Origin: Streptomyces sp. CB01249
GTDB lineage: Bacteria > Actinomycetota > Actinomycetes > Streptomycetales > Streptomycetaceae
Assembly: GCF_001905735.1 (NCBI RefSeq)
Contig: NZ_LISW01000001.1
Span: 1,148,801-1,212,800, forward strand
Reading direction: 5' to 3'
Length of the DNA: 64,000 bases
Position 1 is the first letter of the stretch, and each line of letters begins with the position of its first letter. Position numbers and translations under genes: made by a program. Positions 25,652-34,117 of this stretch are shown here, piece after piece. The notes beneath the pieces were generated by a model. The model saw only the letters and a list, made by a program, of their open reading frames with translations, was not told where the DNA came from and did not search any database.

Positions 25652-27415
25652 CTAAAAGGGTTCGGCGGTTCGCAGGAGGTCCGGCGGCAGGTAGGGGCTG
25701 TCCACGCGGATCGCCCACCCGCGACGGCGGGCGTGGCAGGCCAGGGCGAGCACGTCCAGGTTGACGGAGGCGTCGGGGTCGTCACCTCGGTCGGCGACCT
25801 GATGGTGCGCCCGGTGGGCTTCGAGCGCGTCGGCCAGGGCGAGGTTGAAGCTCTCCTCGTCACCCTCCACGAGTTGGGAGAGCAGCACGGCGGGCGGCAT
25901 GGGGAAGCCCCGGTCCTTGGCCTTCTCGGTCTCCCGCAGCGCCAGCTGAGCGGCCGTTTCGGGGTCATCGCCCGTCAAGTAGGCGTGGAGGGCCTTGCGG
26001 TACGCGGCGAACGCGGACCCGTCCGGCTGCGCGAAGACGGGGCCGGTGAGGACCAGCGGAGCAAGGTCCTCCCGTGCCCCGGTGATCAGGGCGAAGGAGA
26101 CGGCCGTCTGCCAGTGGCCCGCAGTTGCCCTGTCGCCCCGCTCGGCCGCACAGCGGAGGGTGTGCCCGTCGATGACCACCTCGACGTCGGTGCCGGGTTC
26201 CGCCCTCGCGATGCGGAACAGCGCCGCCCCCAGCCGGGAGGCCAGGCGGATCGCGGCGAGCTGGGCGCCCGTGTCGTTGCCGGGGTTGCCCGCCCGCCAC
26301 TTGAAGAGGCGCTCCTGGTCGTTCATCGCCTTGCCGAGACGCCAGACGGCGAGGCGCCCTTCCTCGTCGTCGGAGGCGGCGAATGCCTTCCGGAGGTTCT
26401 TCTCGTACAGGGCCTCGACCTGCGGAAGCCCCTCGCGCTCGCAGGCGGGCCGCTCCACCGTCAGCGGACCCGCGGCGAGCGCGGCGACGGCGTCCGGCCG
26501 CCGGTCCCGGCCGAGTCCCCCGACCCTCGGGCCCCGGGTCTCGAAGCCGGTGACCAGCGCGTGCGGCAGGTAGTCCGAGGCGACGGCGGGTGTCCAGCCC
26601 AGCGTCCTGTACGCGAGCGCGGCGAGAGCGAGGGGGACCAGCGGGAGCAGGGTGCTCGGGGAAGCGGCAGGGCTCTGCCGGGCGGAGTGCCGCGTCAGCA
26701 GACCGGCGAGCGCGGTGTCGAAGGCGTCCCGGTCCTCGGCGACCAGGGTGCGCAACGCGTGGAGTGCCAGGCTGTCCGGCTGATCGAGGAGTGGCCGCCC
26801 GGTCTCCGCGGCGCGGGTGCGGACGCGCTCCAGGGCCGCGTCGACGGCGGCCAGCTTGTGCTGGGTGCTCGGTGGGTATTGGTCCTCGTCGCCGGTGTCG
26901 TCCAGGACCACGGCCGTCAGCCCGGTGACGAGTTCGCCCACGGGTGTGCCCTGGGCCTCCGCGGCGAACTTCTGCCGGGCGAAGTGGAATGCCTCGCCGT
27001 GCCAGTGGGCCTTGTCCCTGAGGACGGCCAGGCAGAGGGCGTCGATCCAGTCCCAGGCGGTCACGCTCTCCTCGGGGGCGTCCTCGCCCGGCTCGTAACT
27101 CATGCCGAAGTTCACGTAGTCCAGGAACACGTGGAAGCTGCAGTGCGGGTGGTAGGCGGCGTAGGCGACCGATCCCGCCGCGGCTTCCGAGGCGTCCTTG
27201 AGGGCTGCCTTCGCCTCCGATGTGTCGAGATCCGGGGTCTCCACGGAGAGGGCGCCCAGGTAGTCGAGGAACTCGTCGGCGATCATCCTCCACTCGTAGG
27301 TGGTCATCCGGTCCGCCTTCGACATGGACCGGACCTGGCTCCCGATCCGGTTCGTGAAGTCCGTACGCGCTGCCGATACGGCGGCCCGGCCCACCTGGTG
27401 ACGCTCTATTCGCAC
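25652..27415 (-). CDS. Imm49-like immunity family protein (orphan)
   Basis: The 587-aa helical soluble protein starts VRIERHQVGRAAVSAARTDF and includes AAYHPHCSFHVFLDYVNFGM, DWIDALCLAVLRDKAHWHG and a C-terminal LDVLALACHARRRGW then DSPYLPPDLL. I assign it, with moderate confidence, to the Imm49 immunity family that protects against polymorphic toxins; the closing motif fits that family best. The N- and C-terminal halves are both helical and may be a duplication. No toxin gene or secretion cassette lies nearby. GTG 27415 follows AAGGAGCGG. It is 32 nt upstream-side of the Nudix stop, on the same strand. Confidence 0.6.
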   Translation of the reverse strand: MRIERHQVGRAAVSAARTDFTNRIGSQVRSMSKADRMTTYEWRMIADEFLDYLGALSVETPDLDTSEAKAALKDASEAAAGSVAYAAYHPHCSFHVFLDYVNFGMSYEPGEDAPEESVTAWDWIDALCLAVLRDKAHWHGEAFHFARQKFAAEAQGTPVGELVTGLTAVVLDDTGDEDQYPPSTQHKLAAVDAALERVRTRAAETGRPLLDQPDSLALHALRTLVAEDRDAFDTALAGLLTRHSARQSPAASPSTLLPLVPLALAALAYRTLGWTPAVASDYLPHALVTGFETRGPRVGGLGRDRRPDAVAALAAGPLTVERPACEREGLPQVEALYEKNLRKAFAASDDEEGRLAVWRLGKAMNDQERLFKWRAGNPGNDTGAQLAAIRLASRLGAALFRIARAEPGTDVEVVIDGHTLRCAAERGDRATAGHWQTAVSFALITGAREDLAPLVLTGPVFAQPDGSAFAAYRKALHAYLTGDDPETAAQLALRETEKAKDRGFPMPPAVLLSQLVEGDEESFNLALADALEAHRAHHQVADRGDDPDASVNLDVLALACHARRRGWAIRVDSPYLPPDLLRTAEPF

Positions 27416-27447
27416 TGCCCCGCTCCTTGATCGATCTCCGCGACAGC

Positions 27448-28161
27448 CTAAGTCCCGGGGGAGTCCCGGTCCGGGGCGAACGGTCCGGACAGGGCTGCCC
27501 ATTGCAGGAGCATGATGGTCTTGCCGTCGGTGATGCGGCCGTCGCGGGTCATGGCGAGGGCCTCGGCAAAGGGAAGTTCGAGTACTTCGATGTCCTCGCC
27601 CTCCTCCTCGACACCGCCGCCCGCTCCGGTCCGGTCGGCCGGGGTGTAGGGGGCGGCGAAGAAGTGGAGGCGCTCGGTGACGGAGCCCGGGCTCATGTAG
27701 GCGTCGAGCACGGGGACGAGCTCGCCGATACGGATGCCGAGCTCCTCGGCGCCCTCGCGGCGGATCGCGGTGTACGGGTCCTGCTCGTCCAGCAGCCCGG
27801 CGGCGGCCTCGATCAGCATGCCGTCGGGGTGGCCGTTCACGTACGCCGGGTAGCGGAACTGGCGGGTCAGCAGGACACGGCCGCGCTCCGTGTCGTAGGG
27901 CAGGACGACGGCGCCGTTGCCCCGGTCGTAGGTCTCGCGCTGCTGGGTCTCCCACCGCCCGTCGCGACGCCGGTAGTCGAAGGTGGTCCGGCGCAGCACG
28001 TGCCAGCCCTGGGAGGTGAGTTCGACGTCGCGTATCCGGACACCGGGGTTGCGGTCGAGGTCCCGTCCGGCGAGATGGAGCCCGGTGCGGCCGCGGTGAT
28101 CCGGGGCGTCGACGCCCGGGATGCCGTTCGAGCCGGGGTGGGGCAGAGGTGTGTCGGTCAT
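27448..28161 (-). CDS. Nudix hydrolase, NudK (GDP-mannose pyrophosphatase)-like
   Basis: The 237-aa product has a NudK/ADP-ribose-type Nudix domain: TRQFRYPAYVNGHPDGMLIE, then the Nudix box GLLDEQDPYTAIRREGAEEL with the REGAEEL core, and a downstream MSPGSVTERLHFFAA segment typical of this subgroup. The first acidic residue of the box (Glu in the consensus) is Asp. Likely substrates are GDP-mannose or ADP-ribose. ATG 28161 is 49 nt from the divergent DeoR-type regulator, which may control it. Confidence 0.82.
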   Translation of the reverse strand: MTDTPLPHPGSNGIPGVDAPDHRGRTGLHLAGRDLDRNPGVRIRDVELTSQGWHVLRRTTFDYRRRDGRWETQQRETYDRGNGAVVLPYDTERGRVLLTRQFRYPAYVNGHPDGMLIEAAAGLLDEQDPYTAIRREGAEELGIRIGELVPVLDAYMSPGSVTERLHFFAAPYTPADRTGAGGGVEEEGEDIEVLELPFAEALAMTRDGRITDGKTIMLLQWAALSGPFAPDRDSPGT

Positions 28162-28175
28162 GGCGGCTAAGATAC

Positions 28176-28194
28176 ATGCAGAAACGTGCAAGAA
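28176..28194. promoter_or_regulatory. direct repeats between divergent Nudix and DeoR genes
   Basis: ATGCAGAAA (28176-28184) and GTGCAAGAA (28186-28194) repeat with a 10-nt period in the only 48 nt separating the two start codons. Ten-nt-phased direct repeats are usual for DeoR-type operators, so this is the likely site controlling both genes. Confidence 0.5.
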
Positions 28195-28209
28195 TAGGAA
28201 GGAACGTGA

Positions 28210-28968
28210 ATGCTGGCAGCTGAACGACGCGAGCACCTGCTCGATCTGCTCGCCCGTACGGGAAAGATCGTGGCCAAGGACGTCGCCGCCGAACTGGGCA
28301 TCTCCGAGGACAGCGTGCGGCGCGATCTCCGCGACCTGGCCGCCGAGGGCTTGTGCCAGCGGGTGTACGGGGGTGCGCTGCCCGCCTCGCCCGCGGTGGT
28401 GGACTACGACGCCCGGCGGGCGGTGGCCCCGGACGGCAAGCGGCGGGTCGCCGCGGTGGCCGCGGCGCTGGTGCGGCCGGGCGGCTCGGTGATCCTCGAC
28501 GGCGGCACCACCGCCCTCGCCGTGGCGCGGGCCCTGCCGGGCGACCTCGCCTGCACGGTGATCACGCACAGCCCGACGATCGCCACGGCCCTGATCGACC
28601 ACCCGCGGGCCGAGCTGTTCCTTCTCGGGGGGCGCGTCTTCAAGCACTCGGCGGTCACCTGCGGCGCCGCCGCGGTCGAGGCCGCGCAGAACGTATCCGC
28701 CGACCTGTGCCTCCTCGGCGTCACCGGCGTCCACCCCGAGGCCGGGCTGACCACGGGGGACGCCGAGGAAGCGGCGATGAAGCGCGCCCTGTCCGCACGG
28801 GCCGCCGACACCTACATCCTTGCCTCCCGCGAGAAGATCGGTACGGCGTCCCCGTACCGCGTCCTGCCGTGGGAGAAGATCACCGGCCTGATCACCGACG
28901 CCGACCCCCGCGACCCGGTGATCGAACAACTCCGGACGCTCGGAGCGGAGGTCCTTGTGGCCGAGTGA
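28210..28968 (+). CDS. DeoR-family transcriptional regulator
   Basis: The 252-aa product has the DeoR N-terminal HTH (AERREHLLDLLARTGKIVAK, then LGISEDSVRRDLRDLAAEGL and the RVYGGALP turn) and the C-terminal sugar-phosphate sensor fold (SVILDGGTTALAVARAL, LFLLGGRVF, AAMKRALSARAADTYILASR). These regulators sense a phosphorylated sugar or nucleoside. ATG 28210 follows GGAA. The divergent Nudix hydrolase is the likely target, suggesting a sugar-nucleotide or sugar-phosphate signal. Confidence 0.88.
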   Translation: MLAAERREHLLDLLARTGKIVAKDVAAELGISEDSVRRDLRDLAAEGLCQRVYGGALPASPAVVDYDARRAVAPDGKRRVAAVAAALVRPGGSVILDGGTTALAVARALPGDLACTVITHSPTIATALIDHPRAELFLLGGRVFKHSAVTCGAAAVEAAQNVSADLCLLGVTGVHPEAGLTTGDAEEAAMKRALSARAADTYILASREKIGTASPYRVLPWEKITGLITDADPRDPVIEQLRTLGAEVLVAE

Positions 28969-29244
28969 CGGGGCGTCAGGGCCGGTTCTGAAAGCGGACC
29001 TTGGTGGTTCTGCGGATGCGGGAACTTGGCATCGCGTGCGCGGATTCCTGGCAACCCGCGCAGACCTTCGCGGGTGCCCGGAACGGCTCGGGGGCCGTGT
29101 GACAGGCAGGCCCGATTCCGCGCCGCGCCACGTGGCTGAGCTGCTGCGGAGCTGTCACATACCCGATCTATTGTGTCCCTCGCGCCGCGTCGGTCCGGGG
29201 GAGGAACGACGCGTGGGGGCGCACATGACGAGGGGGGCTCTTGC

Positions 29245-30177
29245 ATGTCGAACGCGAAGTCGGATCGGAAGAACCCGGCACCGGATGCCACGGATGCGGC
29301 CCGCGCCCAACTGGGCGCGGAGATGCGGAGGATCAAGGAGGGGGCGCAGCTCAGCTTCGGCGGTCTGGCCGACCGTACGCACTACAGCCGCTCCTCGTGG
29401 GAGAGGTTCCTCAATGGCAAGCAGCTGCCGACCCCCGTGGCGGTCGAGCAGTTGGCGGCGGTGGCGGGCACCCCGCCGGAACCGCTGCTCGACCTGCTGG
29501 CCAGGGCCGGCGCCCCGGTCGCGGACCCGGTGCCGGTCGTGGCCGGCCGGGACCGGCCCACGGTCACGCACACCGCCGCCGGTGACCCGGCCGCCGAGGG
29601 GCGGGCGCCGGGCGAGCGGCCCGGGGTCTCGTGGTGGCGGCGCTGCGCGGTGATCGGGTACATCGCGGCCGGTGCCCTGATGGGCTCGGTGGCGACCGGG
29701 CTGCTCTCCCCGTATCTCGCGGGCGCGGACCAGAGCCCGGACGCCGCCAAGACCCGCACCGAGAGCAGGAAGGCGAGCGGGCAGGGAGCGGACCTCGTGC
29801 CCGGCGCGGGCGACATCAAGGTCAAGTGCACGGCGGACACCTGCTGGCGCAACGACCCCCAGGCCATGGAGTGCCAGTGGGACGCGAAGACCGCCAAGAG
29901 CACCTATCTGCGCGGGATGCAGATCGAACTCCGCTACAGCGCCGCCTGCCAGGCGGTCTGGGGCCGGATCGAGGGCGGCGCCGTCGGTGACAAGGTGATC
30001 ATCAAGGACGCCCGGGGGATGGAGCTGGACGCCTTCATCCGCTTCGAGCACGACTCGTACACCAAGATGCTCGGGGTCTCCAAGGAGGCGCCGCTCGACT
30101 CCATGAGCGTGTGCGGGGAGATCCCCTCCGAGAAGCAGATGCAGTGCGCGCCGACGGGGACGGCCAGGATGCCGTGA
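29245..30177 (+). CDS. XRE-type HTH protein with transmembrane helix and DUF2690 domain
   Basis: The 310-aa product has an N-terminal XRE helix-turn-helix (about residues 15-75: LSFGGLADRTHYSRSSWERF, then LNGKQLPTPVAVEQLA), a linker, one membrane helix (GYIAAGALMGSVATGLL) and an extracytoplasmic DUF2690 domain with four cysteines (VKCTADTC, MECQWD, AACQAVWGR). The topology puts a DNA-binding-like domain inside and a sensor-like domain outside. It is a common streptomycete family of unknown function. ATG 29245 is preferred over upstream candidates because the HTH then lies at normal distance. Confidence 0.85.
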   Translation: MSNAKSDRKNPAPDATDAARAQLGAEMRRIKEGAQLSFGGLADRTHYSRSSWERFLNGKQLPTPVAVEQLAAVAGTPPEPLLDLLARAGAPVADPVPVVAGRDRPTVTHTAAGDPAAEGRAPGERPGVSWWRRCAVIGYIAAGALMGSVATGLLSPYLAGADQSPDAAKTRTESRKASGQGADLVPGAGDIKVKCTADTCWRNDPQAMECQWDAKTAKSTYLRGMQIELRYSAACQAVWGRIEGGAVGDKVIIKDARGMELDAFIRFEHDSYTKMLGVSKEAPLDSMSVCGEIPSEKQMQCAPTGTARMP

Positions 30178-30181
30178 CAGA

Positions 30182-30214
30182 CCGGGCGCCGGGACCGCCG
30201 GTCCCGGCGCCCGG
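30182..30214. terminator. hairpin after the DUF2690 gene
   Basis: A perfect 15-bp GC stem (30182-30196 with 30200-30214) around a 3-nt loop starts 5 nt after the stop codon. There is no T-run. Confidence 0.8.
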
Positions 30215-30450
30215 CCCGTCGAAGCGGTGCGCGCGGTAAATCGGTGGTGCGCCTCTCGGCGGGTCTTGTACGTTACCGACGCGCCCGCGCCCGGCGGTGC
30301 GCCCGGCTGCGGCTCCTTCCTTCTGACACTCCAAGTGACGCCGCCGCCATGCTCCTTGATCTCGCCGGGCGCGCGCGTCTCACCATCGCTCGAATCCGGG
30401 GGGATTCACTGCCTCGTCATTCCCGACGCGTCTCGAAGGTCTGGCCCGAG

Positions 30451-32043
30451 ATGCTGGTGGCCCCGCATGTCTCCGCCGCCGCCCGCCACTTGACCGCCAC
30501 CCGGCCCGTGCCCGGCTCCACCGCACGGGAGCCCCATACCTACGAGGGTGGCCCCGCATACATCCGGGAGCCCCGCGAGGAGCTCTTCCTCCTCGCCGTC
30601 GGCAACTTCGTCTCCCAGGACACCTTTTACGAGAGCGGCGCGGACCGCGACGACCGGTACACCGCCCTCGTCACCCGCCTCGCCGTCGAGCACCCCGCCT
30701 GGACGGCCGGGCTGCTCCGCTGGCTGCGTGGCGAGGGCAACATGCGCACCGCGTCCCTGGTCGGCGCCGCCGCGTACGTCCGCGCGCGGCTCGCCGCCGG
30801 GAGCAGCGAAGGGCCCTCCAACCGGTCCGTGGTCGACGCGGTGCTCCAACGGGCCGACGAACCCGGTGAACTGCTCGCGCACTGGATCGCGACGTACGGG
30901 CGCCAGGTGCCGCAGCCCGTGAAGCGGGGCGTCGCCGACGCCGTACGCAGGCTCTACACGTCCCGCTCCCTGCTGAAGTACGACACCGCGTCCCACGGCT
31001 TCCGCTTCGGTGACGTGCTCAACCTGGTGCACGCGTCCCCCGACCCGGCCAAGCCCTGGCAGGGCGCGCTCTTCCGGTACGCCCTGGACCGCCGCCACCA
31101 CCCGGACCGGGCCACCGCCCCGGCCGCCGACCGGCTGCTCACCGCGCACCGGACGCTCCTGGACACCCCGGTGGACGAGCGGCGCGCCCTGATCACCGGC
31201 CCCGGCGGCCCGGAACGGCTCATCGAGGCGGGCATGACCTGGGAGTCCGTGGCCGGGTGGCTGCACGGGCCGATGGACGCCCCCGTCTGGGAGGCGCTGA
31301 TCCCCGCCATGGGCCCGATGGCCCTCCTGCGCAACCTCCGCAACTTCGACCGGGCGGGCCTTCCGGACGAGGCCGCCGAGCGCGTCGCCGCCCGCATCGC
31401 GGACCCCGAAGAGGTCGCCCGTGCCCGGCAGTTCCCGTTCCGCTACCTCGCCGCCCACCAGCACGCCGCACCCCGCTGGGCCGCCGCGCTGGAAGCCGCC
31501 CTCGGCCACTGCCTGGCCAACGTGCCCGCGCTGCCCGGCCGCACCCTGGTCCTGGTGGACCGGTCCGACTCGATGTTCTGGGACACCCACTCCGAGCGCT
31601 CCCGGCTCAACCGGGCCGACGCGGCAGCCGTGTTCGGCACCGCGCTCGCCCTGCGCGCCGAGCAGGCGGACCTGGTGGAGTTCGGCTGGCGCAGCGCGCC
31701 GGTCCCGTACGCGCCCGGCGAACCGGTCCTCGACGTGCTGAAGCGGTTCCACACGCTCGGCGGCACCGATACCACGAAGGCGCTGCGCACCCACTACCGG
31801 GACCACGACCGGGTGCTTGTCGTCACCGACGAACAGGCCCTGCCCTACGCGCCCGGCGGCCCGGACCCCGTCCCGCGCGAGGTCCCCGTCCACACCTGGA
31901 ACCTCGCCGGATACCGGCCCGCGCACGGCCCCCACGGCCCGAACCGGCACACTTTCGGCGGCCTCACCGACGCCGCGTTCCGGATGGCCGGGCTCATCGA
32001 GAACGGACGCCGGGCGGCCTGGCCGTGGACCGCCGAAGGGTGA
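30451..32043 (+). CDS. TROVE-domain protein (Ro60/Rsr homologue)
   Basis: The 530-aa product is a bacterial Ro60-like RNA-binding protein. The HEAT-repeat TROVE ring covers about residues 25-360 (EELFLLAVGNFVSQDTFYES, GNMRTASLVGAAAYVRARL, SLLKYDTASHGFRFGDVLNL), followed by a vWA domain with a MIDAS DRSDSMF, the GGTDTTKAL threonine and VVTDEQ aspartate. Homologues bind Y RNAs and misfolded RNAs and can tether exoribonucleases such as PNPase. ATG 30451 gives the usual length; upstream in-frame codons would add an unconserved basic stretch. A Y-RNA gene is expected nearby but I could not identify one with confidence. Confidence 0.9.
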   Translation: MLVAPHVSAAARHLTATRPVPGSTAREPHTYEGGPAYIREPREELFLLAVGNFVSQDTFYESGADRDDRYTALVTRLAVEHPAWTAGLLRWLRGEGNMRTASLVGAAAYVRARLAAGSSEGPSNRSVVDAVLQRADEPGELLAHWIATYGRQVPQPVKRGVADAVRRLYTSRSLLKYDTASHGFRFGDVLNLVHASPDPAKPWQGALFRYALDRRHHPDRATAPAADRLLTAHRTLLDTPVDERRALITGPGGPERLIEAGMTWESVAGWLHGPMDAPVWEALIPAMGPMALLRNLRNFDRAGLPDEAAERVAARIADPEEVARARQFPFRYLAAHQHAAPRWAAALEAALGHCLANVPALPGRTLVLVDRSDSMFWDTHSERSRLNRADAAAVFGTALALRAEQADLVEFGWRSAPVPYAPGEPVLDVLKRFHTLGGTDTTKALRTHYRDHDRVLVVTDEQALPYAPGGPDPVPREVPVHTWNLAGYRPAHGPHGPNRHTFGGLTDAAFRMAGLIENGRRAAWPWTAEG

Positions 32044-32044
32044 G

Positions 32045-33427
32045 TCAGCGCGACCGGCGCAACCGCAGCGGGGCGTACACCACGAGCGCCACGAGGAACG
32101 CCACTCCGTACGCCAGGTCCGCCCCGTGCAGCGCCTCGGCGACCGGGCCCACGTACAGGCCGGTGCTCATGAACGGCACCGCCGCCGCGAAGGCCACGGC
32201 GAACGCGGCGAGCGCCGGCCACCACGGGCGCGGGCGGGCGTGCTCGGCCGCGAGGTCGACCGGGGCGCCCCGCCGGGCCCGGGCGCGGACCAGCCAGTCC
32301 ACGGACACGATCGCCACGAAGCCGGGGATCCAGTAGCCGACGAGCAGCAGCACGTTCTGGAAGCGGGCGGTCGTGTCCGCCGCGTGCATCCACAGCACCA
32401 GCGGGAACCCCAGGGCGGCGGCGAGCGCCGCGGCCACCGGACGCGGCAGGCGCACCCCCATGGTCTGCAAGGCCAGCGAACCGCTGTAGTCGTTCATCGC
32501 GTTGCTGCACAGCGCGGCCAGCGCCACTGCGAGCAGCCCGAACGCCCCGAGCGCGCCTCCGCCGAGCAGCGAGTCGATGCCGCGCGCGGTCTGGTCCGTG
32601 AAGACCGACGCACCCCACAGCCCGATCGTCTGGACCGCCACGAACGAGGCGCTGATGCCGCCCAGCGTGCACCAGAACATGCGCGGCCGGGACGTCCCGC
32701 TCGGCAGATAGCGGCTGAAGTCGCTCGCGTACGGCGCCCAGGACAGCGCCAGACTCAGGGCGATGGTGCAGGTCAGGGTGAACGCACCGGCCCGGTCTGC
32801 GCCGTGCACGGCCGAAGTGGTCACCGGGTCCACCCCGTTCAGGAGCTTCGTGGCGAGCACGGCGAAGGCGGCGGCCAAGGCGAACGTCATCACCGTCTGG
32901 AGCCGGTGGATCACCTCGTAACCCAGCACCCCGAGCGCGCCCTGCGCGGCCATCATGACCAGGACCCCCAGCCAGAACGGCCAGCCGCACAGCTGCGCCA
33001 GCGCGTCCCCGCCGAACAGGCCGATCAGGGCGTCCCAGGCGATGGACGACAGCCACTGCAGGGCGCCCGGCAGTACGACGCCAGGACCGAACGCCAGCCG
33101 GGCGAGCGGCAGTTGCCCGGACCCGGTGCGGCTGCCCCAGGTGCCCAGATACGCCGTCGGCACGGCGCCGACGAGGGTGCCGAGCACGACGGCGGCGAGC
33201 GCGGTCGCGAAGTCCAGGCCGAGCGCGACGCCGACGGTGCCGGTGAAGACACCGGTCATGGTCAGGTTGGGCGCGAACCAGACGGTGAACAGCCGGCCCG
33301 CCCGGCCGTAGCGGCGGTCCTCGGGGACCGGGGCTATCCCGTTCGCCTCGACGCGCAGATCGCCGGGGGCGGTGGGCATGCGCCCGCCGAAGGCGGCGCG
33401 CTCGTCCTGGGCATACGGCAACGACAT
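32045..33427 (-). CDS. cytX: NCS1-family permease, CytX-type hydroxymethylpyrimidine importer
   Basis: The 460-aa product has about 12 helices and NCS1 features: FTVWFAPNLTMTGVFTGTVG near the N-terminus, YLGTWGSRTGSGQLPLARLA, and LSWAPYASDFSRYLPS. NCS1 proteins import purines, pyrimidines and related compounds. A TPP riboswitch directly upstream makes the thiamine-precursor (HMP) importer CytX the likely identity. ATG 33427 is 9 nt after GGAGG, which itself is part of the riboswitch. The gene is convergent with the TROVE gene and nearly abuts it. Confidence 0.88.
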   Translation of the reverse strand: MSLPYAQDERAAFGGRMPTAPGDLRVEANGIAPVPEDRRYGRAGRLFTVWFAPNLTMTGVFTGTVGVALGLDFATALAAVVLGTLVGAVPTAYLGTWGSRTGSGQLPLARLAFGPGVVLPGALQWLSSIAWDALIGLFGGDALAQLCGWPFWLGVLVMMAAQGALGVLGYEVIHRLQTVMTFALAAAFAVLATKLLNGVDPVTTSAVHGADRAGAFTLTCTIALSLALSWAPYASDFSRYLPSGTSRPRMFWCTLGGISASFVAVQTIGLWGASVFTDQTARGIDSLLGGGALGAFGLLAVALAALCSNAMNDYSGSLALQTMGVRLPRPVAAALAAALGFPLVLWMHAADTTARFQNVLLLVGYWIPGFVAIVSVDWLVRARARRGAPVDLAAEHARPRPWWPALAAFAVAFAAAVPFMSTGLYVGPVAEALHGADLAYGVAFLVALVVYAPLRLRRSR

Positions 33428-33430
33428 GAA

Positions 33431-33505
33431 GACATCCCTCCGCCAGTGCTAACTGGTTCAGGTTCGACGGGTGTGATCTCAGCCCCGTGCGGGGCACCCC
33501 GTGTC
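33431..33505 (-). ncRNA. TPP riboswitch (THI element)
   Basis: On the minus strand the aptamer carries the conserved TPP blocks in order: GGGGTGCCC, GGGCTGAGAT, ACACCCGTCGAACCTGAACC, AGTTAGCACTGGCGGAGGGA. A terminal P1 stem forms from GACA (33505-33502) and TGTC (33434-33431). The Shine-Dalgarno of the permease (GGAGG, 33441-33437) is inside the conserved 3' block, so TPP binding should block translation directly. Confidence 0.93.
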
Positions 33506-33554
33506 CGGTGTGGCGGCCAGAATAGCGCCGGCCCGTCCGATGTCGTCGCAGGGG

Positions 33555-34049
33555 TCAGCTGAAGAGCTTCGTCACGAACGCGTGGAGGTTGTCGACCGTG
33601 CGCGCGATCTGCTCCTCCGTGGTCAGGCTCTCCTTGAAACGGGCCCCGGAGTCCACCTTCTTCTTGCCGCGCACATACAGCGAGCAGGCCAGGTCGGTGC
33701 ACATGTACAGGCCGACCGAATTGCCGTCACGCCCGGCGGGACCGGTCTTGCGGGCGGTCATCAGGGAGACCCCGCTGCCCGGATGCGTGGTCAGGCAGAG
33801 CGAGCACATGCTCCGGTGCAGGAAGCCGCGCTGCTGGGACGGGAAGCGCAGCGAGATCCCGGCATGCCTGCCGTCGTGCTCGGTGACGATGTAGCTGCGT
33901 CCCGGCGCGGACAGGTCGCGCCAGCCGAGGAAGTCGAGGTCGTCCCACGGCAACTCCTCGAAGTCGCGGGGGAGCGGCAGACGCTTGGCTTCCCCCTTGG
34001 AGCAATTCACGAACGATGAGCGGATGTCCTGCTCGGTCAGGGCCTTCAT
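33555..34049 (-). CDS. FBP-domain zinc-finger protein (EF-G-binding, FusB-like)
   Basis: The 164-aa product matches the FBP domain family, which includes the fusidic-acid resistance protein FusB that binds EF-G. The C-terminal treble-clef zinc site is formed by CSLCLTTHPGSG and CTDLACSLYVRGKK; the N-terminal part (SSFVNCSKGEAKRLPLPRDF) is helical. FusB homologues rescue stalled EF-G. A palindrome lies just upstream. The EF-G paralogue at 968-3058 is a conceivable client. ATG 34049. Confidence 0.82.
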   Translation of the reverse strand: MKALTEQDIRSSFVNCSKGEAKRLPLPRDFEELPWDDLDFLGWRDLSAPGRSYIVTEHDGRHAGISLRFPSQQRGFLHRSMCSLCLTTHPGSGVSLMTARKTGPAGRDGNSVGLYMCTDLACSLYVRGKKKVDSGARFKESLTTEEQIARTVDNLHAFVTKLFS

Positions 34050-34066
34050 ACCCACGAAGCTAACTC

Positions 34067-34085
34067 TGCCTATGGTCCCTAGGCA
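34067..34085. promoter_or_regulatory. palindrome in the FBP gene promoter (MarR-like site)
   Basis: TGCCTA (34067-34072) and TAGGCA (34080-34085) form a perfect inverted repeat around 7 nt, 18 nt before the FBP start codon. The TTGCCTA...TAGGCA form resembles sites of MarR-family repressors. The surrounding region is unusually AT-rich, as expected of a promoter. Confidence 0.5.
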
Positions 34086-34117
34086 AACGATTAATTTGAT
34101 TAGGTGCTCACCTGGGG

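Noticed and set aside
25310..27430. 706-codon open frame on the + strand opposite the Imm49-like gene
   Set aside because: It is the antisense shadow of a GC-biased gene; its translation is Arg/Gly/Val-rich with no domain features, and the minus-strand product has clear family motifs.
28969..29244. Extra gene between the DeoR and DUF2690 genes
   Set aside because: Open frames here are short, lack a ribosome-binding site and have no recognisable domain.
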